64,000 nt of DNA from Pancytospora philotis (taxonomy: Eukaryota > Microsporidia), in NCBI GenBank assembly GCA_023647555.1, contig JALRLY010000270.1, forward strand, positions 1 through 64,000, given 5' to 3'. Shown here one piece after another: positions 48,029 to 57,003 of this stretch (within the stretch, counting starts at the first letter, position 1; each line of letters opens with the position of its first letter). A program made the translations under genes and the position numbers. The notes under the pieces were generated by a model. It searched no databases. It had not been told where the DNA came from and was given only the letters and a program-made list of their open reading frames with translations.

Positions 48029-49309
48029 ATGTTGGATATTTGGCAGAGCGATCAATTAAATAAAATATACGAAATCATACAATTTGCATATTCGCAATCA
48101 CAATATGGATATAAGAATGCGCGCAGAGAATGGTCCATGTCCAGTAAGCACAGTGTATACAGCAAGCACAACCTGCCAGGCCTAGTGTGTGTCAAAAGAA
48201 AATGCTTTGCCTGCGCACAGATGCACATGCGAGAGCTCGTCCCGCTCTTCCAGCGCGCGTGCAGCAGAGGCTGCATCCGGGAGGAGGTCGCTGAGTTTAT
48301 TGAGCGCCGCATCTCGCCCGAGGCGTATGCCTTCATACGCCGCCTGGACCCGGCAAACAGCCGCTGGCTCATAGGCATGCGCGAGGGGGTGAAGCTCGCA
48401 AGAAGCGGTGCGCGCAAAGAGGTGCTTAACGCGCTTGAGTGCGTGGGCATATCGAGCAGGCTGAACGAAAACAGCGTCCTCCCCCACCAGAGCTTTGCCG
48501 AAGCTTACAGCAAGTTCCTGTCGATACTCCAGCCCTTCGCCCTTGCGGAGTACAACGAGGCCGTTACCGAGGGTTGCCGTGCGCGCGGGCCTGTACCGAT
48601 CAGCGTGAACGCGGAGCTGATGGATGGGTGGGATGTGGATCCGTGCATTCTGATACAGCATGGCGGGCTGTACATAAACGGATCGTACGAGGAGATATAC
48701 CGCGAGTACCTGGCACTCAAGTCGTTCCAGGAAGAGCTGCGGGCCAGGCTGCGCTACGTCATCGAGGCCTCGGGCCAGCTCCTCTACGCGCTCGAGCTCC
48801 CGCCTCTGAACGATGGGCGGCACGCGCGCGGCTATGTAAAGCGCAGGATGATGTGCACCGCAGACGCGCACGGTGGCGGGCTCGATGGCTGCAGCGCCGC
48901 CCTATCCGACAGTTATTCGCCCTACAATATGAAAGCCATTCTCGCCTCCAACACGATCACTTTCATGAAGAATATGTGGGACTCGAAGCTTCTGTGGGCT
49001 GCCAGTGCGCATTACGACCCGGCGCCGGAGGTCTACTGCCCGTTCAGCAGCCGATACCTTGCTTTTGCACGCAACAATAACGTGAAGAGGATACGCTACA
49101 GCGAATATTCCGGCGATGCGCGCGCGCTCGAGCTAATCAGAAACGACGGGCGCATGACCGTCTGGAGGACGGACGCAGTCTCGAGTATTCCGGGTACTAG
49201 CAGTTATTACTCCGGCACTCAGGACCAGTGTGGTGCTGCGGCCGGGGCCGCGACATCAAGGAGGCTGGCTGACAAGCCCGGCCGTATGGATACTGAGCAT
49301 ACATTGTAG
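48029..49309 (+). CDS. unknown protein
   Basis: Up to 426 residues; not recognised. The first roughly 55 codons (to about 48190) are AT-rich like a spacer, so the start may be further in, for example the ATG at 48137 or the pair near 48220-48230; no AAATTT/CCC signal decides it. The body is soluble-looking: a cysteine-containing start (CFACAQMHMRELVPLF), helical segments, then LMDGWDVDPCILIQHGGLYI and an extended region around SYSPYNMKAILASNTITFMK. The tail from about 385 is low complexity (S, G, A, T). No signal peptide or membrane segment is evident. Confidence 0.6.
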   Translation: MLDIWQSDQLNKIYEIIQFAYSQSQYGYKNARREWSMSSKHSVYSKHNLPGLVCVKRKCFACAQMHMRELVPLFQRACSRGCIREEVAEFIERRISPEAYAFIRRLDPANSRWLIGMREGVKLARSGARKEVLNALECVGISSRLNENSVLPHQSFAEAYSKFLSILQPFALAEYNEAVTEGCRARGPVPISVNAELMDGWDVDPCILIQHGGLYINGSYEEIYREYLALKSFQEELRARLRYVIEASGQLLYALELPPLNDGRHARGYVKRRMMCTADAHGGGLDGCSAALSDSYSPYNMKAILASNTITFMKNMWDSKLLWAASAHYDPAPEVYCPFSSRYLAFARNNNVKRIRYSEYSGDARALELIRNDGRMTVWRTDAVSSIPGTSSYYSGTQDQCGAAAGAATSRRLADKPGRMDTEHTL

Positions 49310-49861
49310 GATCCGTGATCTATTAATTGCAAGAAGTAAAGCATGTTAGTTCTGTAAATCATTCTGTAAGTTTGTCTTGATTTGTGCGAATTTTATTCAG
49401 TATTATTCAGGCTCGTTAATGGATATTGTGCATTCGGAGTAATTCGGCCATGTAAACTTCGCATCATAGCATAAGTACTTAGAAAGCCTCGCGATGTTTA
49501 ACCGTGTCATGCTGTCCGCACACTAATACAAAAATTGTGTAGGACAAACTCTTGCTTCTGTAACCACGGCCGCGCCTATAATTTGATACACAAAGCACAG
49601 CAAAAACTACAACGTGAGCCTCTGCCCATAGGTCAGCAAGCACAAAGTTGAAGGTGATAAAACAGTTAACCTAGCGTTTATTTACCTCCGAATCTGTATC
49701 AGTGTTCATTCTAACACTACCATACTATCGCCTGGATATTTTTAAGTGCCGCACTCAAGGCAATACCTGGTCCTAACATGAACGGCAGTGCTCGGCCTCC
49801 TTTGACTGTAGCGGCTATTCTGTAAATAACTTCCGACACGGACAGCCTTCTAGCAGCCTTA
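49310..49861. other. convergent intergenic spacer
   Basis: AT-rich region between two 3' ends. A 64-codon minus-strand frame at 49717-49911 overlaps the kinase 3' end and is not credible. Nothing recognised. Confidence 0.4.
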
Positions 49862-50803
49862 TTACATTTTAGGCAGCGGAAACTCGCCGGGCTTCGATGG
49901 CAGCGGAGCATTCGAAAACCATGAGTGCTTCAGTGCGTCCAGCGCCGTCAAGCGCTGCAGCGGGTCGTAGGTTAGCAGACCCTGCAGTATGCCAAGAACA
50001 TCACTGGAGGCGCCGGACATTATCTGGCTTAAGTTGGGGCGCGGCCGGGGCTGGAATTCGCAGTAACCAGGCAGGTCCTTCATTCCGGGCCAGTCCTCCG
50101 CCGTGGGTGTTCCCAGCGCCCGGAATATGAGATCGAGCTGCTCGATGTCGGTCTCCGCGGCAAACATGGGCACGCGCAGCAGCAGCTCGGCCAGCACCGC
50201 GCCGGCCGCCCACATGTCGACTGGCGGCCCGTAGCTCTGTGCGCCGAGGAGGACCTCGGGCGCGCGGTACCAGCGCGTCACCGCCTGCCGGGTCATCTCG
50301 TTGCCGAGGCGCCGCGCAATACCGAAATCAGCCAGCTTGAGCACACCGCTGCCGGTCACGAGGAGATTGCTGGGCTTGATATCCCGGTGTATCACGCCCC
50401 GCTGGTGGCAGACCGCGAGCGCCTGCATGAGCATCGCCATCCATCCCTTGATGTTGCTGGGCACCAGGACGAGCTCCTTGCACCGTATCACCTTCTCCAA
50501 GTCGTGCTCGACGTACTCGAGGACCATGTGGATCCCGCCCTTGTGGATAAAAAGATCGCTCATGTGCACTATGTACTCGTGTTTGAGCTCCTTGAGCATC
50601 CGCATCTCCCTGATGGCGCTGATCTCCATGCCCGTGCTGTACTGCGACTTCTTGATCTTCTTGACAGCCACGTAGGGCCTGCCCTTGCCGGGGTCGCGCT
50701 TGATTATCTTGCTCCCCTCGAAGGGCGCCTCCTTGGCGAGATATACGACGGCGTACGTACCCTCTCCGAGCAGTTTGAACTTGAAGTAGCTCGGCATCAG
50801 CAT
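49862..50803 (-). CDS. KIN28: CDK7/KIN28-type cyclin-dependent kinase
   Basis: 313 residues. The start at 50803 lies right after AAAATTTTG; an ATG two codons in is possible. Glycine loop GEGTYAVVY at 13-21, catalytic K48, a PSTAIRE-equivalent helix ISAIRE with E66, HRD at 139-141, DFG with D159, and T-loop QAVTRWYRAPEVL. DMWAAGAVLAELLLRVPMF and LDLIFRALGTPT match CDK7 most closely. CDK7/Kin28 in TFIIH phosphorylates the Pol II tail and may activate other CDKs. An insertion of about 12 residues between strands beta2 and beta3 (EGSKIIKRDPGKGRP) is unusual. There is no obvious C-terminal extension. Confidence 0.85.
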   Translation of the reverse strand: MLMPSYFKFKLLGEGTYAVVYLAKEAPFEGSKIIKRDPGKGRPYVAVKKIKKSQYSTGMEISAIREMRMLKELKHEYIVHMSDLFIHKGGIHMVLEYVEHDLEKVIRCKELVLVPSNIKGWMAMLMQALAVCHQRGVIHRDIKPSNLLVTGSGVLKLADFGIARRLGNEMTRQAVTRWYRAPEVLLGAQSYGPPVDMWAAGAVLAELLLRVPMFAAETDIEQLDLIFRALGTPTAEDWPGMKDLPGYCEFQPRPRPNLSQIMSGASSDVLGILQGLLTYDPLQRLTALDALKHSWFSNAPLPSKPGEFPLPKM

Positions 50804-51365
50804 GCAAAATTTTCGGCCTAAATATCCAAACCCGCTAGGGCGTCTTGACGACCAGGCTTTGGCTGGTCTCGCAGCGATGTGCATTCAAGCGAGGGTGCGA
50901 GTTCGGGCTGCAGAGGGAGCGATCTGCTGTGTGGCGGGCCCTTGGCATTAGCCACCGCTGCCAGGCTAGTAAAGCTAAGTCTAATGCAGCAAGATTACGG
51001 TCCTATACCACTCTGATAATTTATGCTTGATAAATTGCAGCACACAAGAGGAAATATAGCCGAATGATCTTTGGGCGGCATTTAATTCACCCGTGTATTT
51101 TAATAGAGGAATTTTCTCTTTTGGGCTGCAACCGGGGAAATCTAAAGCTGGCGCAGCAAAGCTGCTGTCCAACTGAGCTCAGAAAACTCCTGAATTTATG
51201 TGATAGGCGCAGAAGGCACCAGATAATAGTCCCGCACCTACCAAGACCCCGCGCTGGCCGAGCTTTTGCGGCCCTACAATCTTTTCGCTTTATTAAAAAA
51301 CTAGAGTCCTGATCAAATAAAATTTAGCATTTCTTGTAATAAGCATTACTCCCCCACCCCTCCAT
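50804..51365. other. divergent intergenic spacer
   Basis: Left edge holds the kinase start signal (AAAATTTTG, GGCC); right edge holds AAAATTTAGC (near 51320) and CCCCCACCCCTCC before the ATG at 51366. No gene seen in between. Confidence 0.4.
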
Positions 51366-52088
51366 ATGGGTTCGCAAAGACAAAATCTCCCTACAATAAA
51401 TTTCCACGGCGCCGATGCGAGTTCGGGCAGCGACGAGTCGGACAGCGGCAGCAGGGAGTGCGAGCAGGCGGGCAACACGAGCCAGCGCGCCGCAGAGCAC
51501 CAAAGCCCCCGCAAGATCGAGCTGCGTGCAGTATCAACGCAGGACGGCGCCGACAAGCCCAAGAAGCCCGCCAACGTTCCGGCGCGCGGCCTGAAAAACC
51601 GGCCCGCAAACTTTGTAAATCTGCGGGCGAAGAGTCGCAAGAGTCTGGCGTGGACGAAGGATGAAGTGAATGCGCTGGTCAGAGGCATCAACAGCGGTGG
51701 CGTGGGCAATTGGATGAAAATCATTGAGGATAACCGGGGCGTATTCCACGCCGAGAGGCGCGTCATTGACCTGGTCAATAAATACAGGCTTATCACCAAG
51801 ACCACGTCGTTCCACAAGACCCCCAAGCGCCACTGGGTGTACCTGGACGAAAACCACGAGCCTGCGAAGAGCTCTGGCGGCGACCTGCTCATCTTCCACG
51901 ACAAGTTCCCCTTCGTCGTTGCGACGAAGGCCGCCAAGCTGCTCGACTTTCACGGCGAAAACACCAGGGACATCGAGATACAGGAGCTGGACAACCACAG
52001 CAACGCGCACCGCTATCGGATTTACGTGCGGGACGACGGCCTCTTCAAGACTAAGAAGATTATACCCCCGCGGCCGCGACTTGATTAA
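51366..52088 (+). CDS. Myb/SANT protein with telobox-like third helix
   Basis: 240 residues. A polar, serine-rich N-terminal region (1-90) precedes one Myb/SANT domain at about 94-146: SLAWTKDEVNALVRGINSGG, GNWMKII and RVIDLVNKYRLI. The last motif resembles the telobox signature VDLKDKWR of telomeric-repeat binding proteins (TRF, Tbf1, Taz1 types), and the spacing W96...W116 is normal. A C-terminal region of about 95 residues (YLDENHEPAKSSGGDLLIFH and following) is not recognised. It could bind the telomere-like array at 1-110, or act as a general Myb regulator. CCACCCCTCC precedes the ATG. Confidence 0.6.
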   Translation: MGSQRQNLPTINFHGADASSGSDESDSGSRECEQAGNTSQRAAEHQSPRKIELRAVSTQDGADKPKKPANVPARGLKNRPANFVNLRAKSRKSLAWTKDEVNALVRGINSGGVGNWMKIIEDNRGVFHAERRVIDLVNKYRLITKTTSFHKTPKRHWVYLDENHEPAKSSGGDLLIFHDKFPFVVATKAAKLLDFHGENTRDIEIQELDNHSNAHRYRIYVRDDGLFKTKKIIPPRPRLD

Positions 52089-52813
52089 ATAAATAATGCA
52101 TTCAGATACTTGCTTTTGTCCGGTGAGGATGCGGCTCCCTTCTTACGCTCGTATTGTTGCCATAGGCTAGACAGTTATTCCATATCCGCCCGGACGTTGA
52201 TTTCGGGACCACCGTTTAACACGCCATTAGAAGGTTTGCGCAGCCATTTGCTATTCCTTTCCAAATATTCAGGTGGGTTATTTGCAATGAGACACAGTAT
52301 CGCAATGATCTGCGGTTCGTCTGGGTCTTGCGACATGCACCCGCAGTCTTATACCAAGTAGAGCCTGAAATGGCGCTACTGAATACAGACTTAACAAGAT
52401 TACATGGAATTCTGCCTACACGAGTAGAGCAGGCGAACTGCGGCGCCTAAAGTTAAAGCATTAGACGCTATGGCTCCATCTTTATAAACCATATGACCAT
52501 TGGTGGTGACACAGCTTTCAATGCCGAAACGGTAAAATCGCTACGCATTTGATGCGAGGCGTTTAGCTATTCCATTTTCTGCGCGGTAATAAAACGCTTG
52601 CTTGCCGTATCGTAAAATTTGCGTTGTCTTTTCTGAAAGCGCCGCGTCTTCATGCACTACGCTGCAACTTACCGTACGTGCAAAAAATGGTGGGCACAGA
52701 GCCCAAGAAGCCCGCGTGCCGCGCAGGATGCCCCATGCACGGCCCAATGACGGCAGCCGCCGCCCGTGCTGACCGCAAAATTTTTAAAAAATTTGCGACA
52801 AATTTTGGCCCTA
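52089..52813. other. spacer and eL30 promoter
   Basis: About 725 bases. The end (52778-52813) is the eL30 promoter with three AAATTT hexamers (separate entry). A 68-codon minus-strand frame at 52541-52747 and others here lack any gene-like feature. The rest shows nothing recognised. Confidence 0.45.
52778..52813 (+). promoter_or_regulatory. three AAATTT hexamers phased at 11 bp before eL30
   Basis: AAATTT begins at 52778, 52789 and 52800, exactly 11 bases apart, and is followed by GGCCCTA directly before the ATG at 52814. AAATTT-like hexamers and a CCC next to the start are described as microsporidian start signals, the hexamer especially for ribosomal protein genes. The regular spacing places the three sites on the same face of the helix. 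Confidence 0.6.
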
Positions 52814-53140
52814 ATGAGTAAACGCGTTAATAAGCAGACTGGCCTGTCCGTGCAGCTTCCCCTTGCCCTCAGAACCGGCAAGTATGTCGTCGGATTTAAC
52901 AAGGTCATCAAGAGCATCATCCACAAGCGCTCCAAGTGCGTGGTTGTGTCCTCCAACTTCCCCAAGATGATGCGCGCCCGCCTCGAGTACTACTGCGTCC
53001 TGGCCAACCACATCCCGATCAAGTTCTACGAGGGCACCAACAACGAGCTTTCTGTGCTGTCCGGCTTCGACTTCCGCGCGTCGGTGATCTCCATCATCGA
53101 GCCTGGAGAGGCTGAGTTCAATGATATTGTCTGCGCCTAA
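52814..53140 (+). CDS. RPL30: 60S ribosomal protein eL30
   Basis: 108 residues, the normal length for eL30 (yeast 105). The blocks LALRTGKYVVGFNKVIKSI, KCVVVSSNFP, RLEYYCVLANHIPIKFYEG and NNELSVLSG are diagnostic of the L7Ae/L30e fold protein of the large subunit. The ATG at 52814 follows GGCCCTA; the frame runs open upstream through the AAATTT array, but that part is clearly regulatory. High expression is suggested by the triple AAATTT promoter. Confidence 0.96.
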   Translation: MSKRVNKQTGLSVQLPLALRTGKYVVGFNKVIKSIIHKRSKCVVVSSNFPKMMRARLEYYCVLANHIPIKFYEGTNNELSVLSGFDFRASVISIIEPGEAEFNDIVCA

Positions 53141-53472
53141 ACGCCTCATTAAACAAAATTGCTTACCCTCGTGTTCTTTTTGCTGTCTGTGCGTGCTGGT
53201 TGCGAGGAGACGCGTCCAAAGAGCGGCATGCAGCCGTTAGATCCGACCAGCAGGCTGGCCAAAATCGGATATGCTACTTAGATATACTGCAGCGATACGT
53301 CGGATAGCGTTGCTTAGGCAAAGTTGTCCATAACCATATTTAAAGCGTGTCTATAAGTAAGGACACGCGCAGGCTCTTGTCCTGGCGTGCCCTAGCCACC
53401 CAGGTGCTGTCACATACACAGTAGCCGCAATAAAGCACACTACATAAGGCAAATACGAATATCAAAACGAAT
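53141..53472. other. convergent intergenic spacer
   Basis: Between the eL30 and STE24 stops. CATTAAACAAAATTGC follows the eL30 stop. No gene seen. Confidence 0.4.
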
Positions 53473-54672
53473 TTACTTCTGTTTCTTCATTTCGGCGTCG
53501 ATCAGCTCGAGGCGCTCAGCAAGCGTGGGATGGGAGTTGTTGACAACCGAGAACAGGGGGTCGTAGACGGGCGCCGACATGTTCTCCTTGCCGATCTTGA
53601 TCAGGCCGGAGCGCAGCGCCTCGCCGTGGCCGAGCCCGACGCTGTAGCGGTCGGCCTGGCGCTCGAGCATGCGCACGATGCAGTTCTTGAACAGGCTGAG
53701 CGGGAGATCCAGAATGCTGCTCCAGCACATGAAGTAGATCAGCTGGAACGCGGGGGAAAGGGCGTCGTGCGCGCACATGATCCTGTTGAACATGTAAATG
53801 AAGACGCCGATGACAGCGATGCTGATGGCCTGCAGACAGAAGACGTGGGAGTGGCGCCAGTGCCCGAGCTCGTGCGCGAGCACGGCAAGGATCTCGTCCT
53901 CGCTGAGCTGCTTCAGAATCGTGTCGTAGAGCACGATCCGCTTCATATTTCCGAAGCCGCACAGGAACGCGTTCGAGTGGTTGGAGCGCTTCGAGCCGTC
54001 CATCACGAAGATCCTGGAGCCTGTGAAGCCCACGCCCTCCGCGAGCGCCTGGATCCTCGTCTTGAGCGATCCATCGTCGAGCAGCGAGAGCTTGTTGAAG
54101 AGCGGCATGATCAGCGTCGGGTACGCGATCGCAAGGACCACGATGAGCACGGAGAGCATCGCCCACCACAGCATCCAGTACTTCGCCACGTCCAGCCCGA
54201 TGAAGAGAAGCGAGACGTAGCCGAGGATGGATGTGAAGACGAACCCGAGGAAGATGTCGATGCCGCAGTCCTTGAGGAAAACGAAAACGGTTTTGTTATT
54301 GAAGCCGAATGCGCGCTCAATGACAAAGTCGAAGTAGAAGGCCGTGGGCATCTCAAAGAGCTTGCTCAGCAGGCACGAGAGGTAGAGCAGACACATCTCC
54401 GAGCCGCGGCGACCCTTCAGATAGTTGGCGTACAGCGAGTCGAGAATCCGGAGGTGCGCGTAGGTCTTCACGAGCTCGAACAGCTTCAGGAATATGCTGT
54501 AGCGCACTTTGGCGGAGGAGTAGGAGACTGCCTTTGTGTATTCTTCGCCGGTGAACAGCTCCTGCGTAACCTGCGTCTGCTTGCCAGCGAGTGCGCGCTT
54601 CTGCCTGTACAGCAGGTACGTGTAGGCCAGGGCATCGATGCCCAGAATCGCCATCGTAGCCGCCAGCAACAT
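53473..54672 (-). CDS. STE24: CAAX prenyl protease 1 (STE24)
   Basis: 399 residues from the ATG at 54672, behind AAATATTTCAACCC; yeast Ste24 has 453. The zinc metalloprotease motif HELGH at 267-271 (AVLAHELGHWRHSH) and the third ligand E337 in LERQADRYSVGLGHGEAL are present, as is the strand before them (GSKRSNHSNAFLCGFG). Several membrane segments surround it. The enzyme cleaves the last three residues of farnesylated CAAX proteins in the ER membrane. All visible catalytic residues are intact. Confidence 0.92.
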   Translation of the reverse strand: MLLAATMAILGIDALAYTYLLYRQKRALAGKQTQVTQELFTGEEYTKAVSYSSAKVRYSIFLKLFELVKTYAHLRILDSLYANYLKGRRGSEMCLLYLSCLLSKLFEMPTAFYFDFVIERAFGFNNKTVFVFLKDCGIDIFLGFVFTSILGYVSLLFIGLDVAKYWMLWWAMLSVLIVVLAIAYPTLIMPLFNKLSLLDDGSLKTRIQALAEGVGFTGSRIFVMDGSKRSNHSNAFLCGFGNMKRIVLYDTILKQLSEDEILAVLAHELGHWRHSHVFCLQAISIAVIGVFIYMFNRIMCAHDALSPAFQLIYFMCWSSILDLPLSLFKNCIVRMLERQADRYSVGLGHGEALRSGLIKIGKENMSAPVYDPLFSVVNNSHPTLAERLELIDAEMKKQK

Positions 54673-55077
54673 GCAAGGGTTGAAATATTTTTGCTTATCT
54701 GCTATGCGCAGCTCCCACGCCTGCACTGAAACATACGAAAGCTTTGGAGTGGCCGCAGTACTTGTTCTTGGGTGGATCCTCCGAATGAGATCTTTTGATA
54801 GAGATGGTCGGTAGCTTGGTTTGCAGTATTTGAATCTACTGCGGAGATGAAAGCCAGCACCGCGGCGCACCATCAAAATAAAGAAATCCAATCACCAGCA
54901 ATCATAACTCAATATTTTAATTATCAGAGGATTGGTACTGCATACAGGGCTGTGTATAGCTTGGCGTACAGAGAGGACGCTGCTGCTGTGGCGCCTCGCT
55001 TTAGCACAGCCCAGAAAAGCCGCAGCCACGCTGTATTATAGCTGCGCCAGTATCAGATGCACTTCATCTAGCGCATG
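54673..55077. other. intergenic spacer
   Basis: Between the STE24 start and the ferredoxin stop. Apart from AAATATTTCAACCC at the left edge nothing is recognised; a 64-codon plus-strand frame (54847-55041) is not credible. Confidence 0.4.
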
Positions 55078-55443
55078 CTAATGCAGCGGGGGCCGGTACC
55101 CATCCACAGCGAGATTTCTGGTGCACCGCGGAATCTCGAATATTTTGTTCGTCATCTTCGGACACACCACGACCTGGCAGCCCAGACGGCTCGTCGGTTG
55201 CAGGCCAAACGCAAGATCGAGGAGATCGTTTTCCCTGTCGCTCACGGCGTTGGGATCAAACAGCTCTTTGTCCACGACCACGTGGCACGTGGAGCAGGCG
55301 AGGCTGCCCTCGCACGCACCCTCGAGGGGCACTTTATTTCTGTGCGCGGCGTCCAGCAGCGTCTCGCCGACGTACGCCTTTACAGGCAGCAGCTCGTGCT
55401 GGTGCTGGAAGAAGATATCCACAGTCTCGCCGGGCTCCTTCAT
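55078..55443 (-). CDS. YAH1: [2Fe-2S] ferredoxin, adrenodoxin type (mitosomal)
   Basis: 121 residues from the ATG at 55443. Cluster ligands are C44-x5-C50-x2-C53 and C89 (CEGSLACSTC...LGC), with the surrounding LEGACEGSLAC and SRLGCQVVV of the adrenodoxin/Yah1 class. The protein passes electrons to Fe-S cluster assembly in the mitosome. The ATG at 55443 follows AAAATTTACCAGCG. The frame is open to another ATG at 55530, which would add 29 residues rich in R, K and hydrophobics, a possible mitosomal presequence. If that longer form is real, the AAATTT lies inside the coding region. Confidence 0.9.
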   Translation of the reverse strand: MKEPGETVDIFFQHQHELLPVKAYVGETLLDAAHRNKVPLEGACEGSLACSTCHVVVDKELFDPNAVSDRENDLLDLAFGLQPTSRLGCQVVVCPKMTNKIFEIPRCTRNLAVDGYRPPLH

Positions 55444-55744
55444 ATGCACCGGCAGCGCTGGTAAATTTTTATTGCGGGGCTGAAATAGCACCAGAGGCCG
55501 CTTGGCGTGGGCAAAAGCGACGCGGTGCATCCATTACGAGAATGCAGCGCTCTTCGATAAACTATAGAAAATTTTGCAAAGTGTATGGCATTTATTTCTA
55601 GAAATGAATATGTGCCATGGCACTTTAGAGCCTGAGCCGCAGACGTATCCAGCCTCGGTGCAACTGCGAGTCTACGGATCTTAATTACACATGTCTTGAT
55701 CACCCTATCGGGTCTTTCGTGCTACCCCGGGCCTTACCACCGTC

Positions 55745-56821
55745 ATGAGCCGCGCCATGGATACCCCTATGGAGCACTCAAGCGAAAGCAATACAGCAGC
55801 TGCTGAAAAGGAGAATTGCGATGCCGCATTGAGCAGTGCCGCGTACGGCGCGGAACGCAGACCGATCCGCAGCAGCGCCCGCCCACTGGGGCCTGGCCAG
55901 CCTGGCTACCAGTCGGCGCTTGGGGAGCCCTTTGCGCAGTACGAGGAGATCCGCGAGCGGGTGCTTGCCGAGCTCCGGATCAGCAAGATACAGAAGAACA
56001 TCAAACGTGCGGTGCTTGGCGAGCAGGACGATGGGATAGAGCTCAACTTCTACAAGGCCGTCGAGGCCGACTACGAGCTGAGCGACGACATGACGGCGCT
56101 GCTCAGCCAGAGCAACGCCAGCGGCATCGAGGGCGATCTGCTGCTGGAGCGCGGGCACATGGGCAGCGAAGACGCAGATGGGAATACGCAGTCAGAGGAA
56201 GAGGACGGTAGTGGCGAAACAGAACAACCATTGCACAAGGAGCGCAGACTAACGAGGCCGCACTCAGACAGAAGATCGCGGATCAGTCGTCTTGTGGATG
56301 TTGAAGCCGACTGCTCCGAGGAGTCGGGCTCGAACGTGGACGAGGAGGACTGCGATCTCGAGGACCTGGTGAGCGCCGGGAGCGACGATGGCTCCGACGA
56401 CGCGGCCAGTCTGTTTGGGGACCGCCAGCTCCGGGCCGAGGAGCAGGAGCTGCGCTACCTCAAAAGGCAGTTTGCTGAGAAGCGGCGCGCGCAGAAGCTG
56501 GCACAGACTAGCGCCGTAGCGCATGCGGAGCCTGGTCTTGCTCCGGACATGCTGGACGACTTTGTTGAGGACAGCCTTCCTGAAGTCCTTGAGGTGGATA
56601 TGTCCGAGCTCGGGATGGCTGGCCAGGATGCAGCGGTCAGCGGAGCTCCATTCCAGGCCGCTGCTAAGCCCAAGGAGGAGGCGGTCGCGAGCGCTAAGGC
56701 CCGCACGGATCTTAAGCCTGCTGGAAAACTCTTCAGCAACACTGAGACGGCGTTGGAAAGGCTTCTGAAGAAGGCTGAGAAGAAGGTCACCGGCTTTAGG
56801 GAGCTCGGCAATGACAACTAG
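55745..56821 (+). CDS. acidic disordered protein, unknown
   Basis: 358 residues; not recognised. ATGs at codons 1, 5 and 9 compete; the third is directly behind GATACCCCT, so the start may be 55769. An N-terminal region with RPIRSSARPLGPGQPGYQ, a short helical part (about 63-115, EEIRERVLAELRISKIQ) and long acidic/serine stretches (about 140-230) are followed by a charged helix (EEQELRYLKRQFAEKRRAQ, about 237-255). Such composition occurs in nuclear chromatin or replication factors (a Mrc1 or histone-chaperone-like protein is conceivable), but no motif decides. It is flanked by ferredoxin and HRD3-like genes. Confidence 0.65.
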   Translation: MSRAMDTPMEHSSESNTAAAEKENCDAALSSAAYGAERRPIRSSARPLGPGQPGYQSALGEPFAQYEEIRERVLAELRISKIQKNIKRAVLGEQDDGIELNFYKAVEADYELSDDMTALLSQSNASGIEGDLLLERGHMGSEDADGNTQSEEEDGSGETEQPLHKERRLTRPHSDRRSRISRLVDVEADCSEESGSNVDEEDCDLEDLVSAGSDDGSDDAASLFGDRQLRAEEQELRYLKRQFAEKRRAQKLAQTSAVAHAEPGLAPDMLDDFVEDSLPEVLEVDMSELGMAGQDAAVSGAPFQAAAKPKEEAVASAKARTDLKPAGKLFSNTETALERLLKKAEKKVTGFRELGNDN

Positions 56822-57003
56822 CATCACAGTGCAGAATATGCTTGGGCAGCTTCTATCTTTTTATGATAGTTTGTGCTTACATTACTCTGTGCTTACGACC
56901 CGAGCTTTAAATCATAATGCATACCAAGATTACAATAATGACGAGTAGAATCAACAAATGCAGACTAGAAGGATTAGGCCCGCAGTAATAAATTTACTCT
57001 ATT

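Noticed and set aside
53530..54729. 399-codon plus-strand open frame
   Set aside because: Antisense to STE24, which has intact catalytic motifs.
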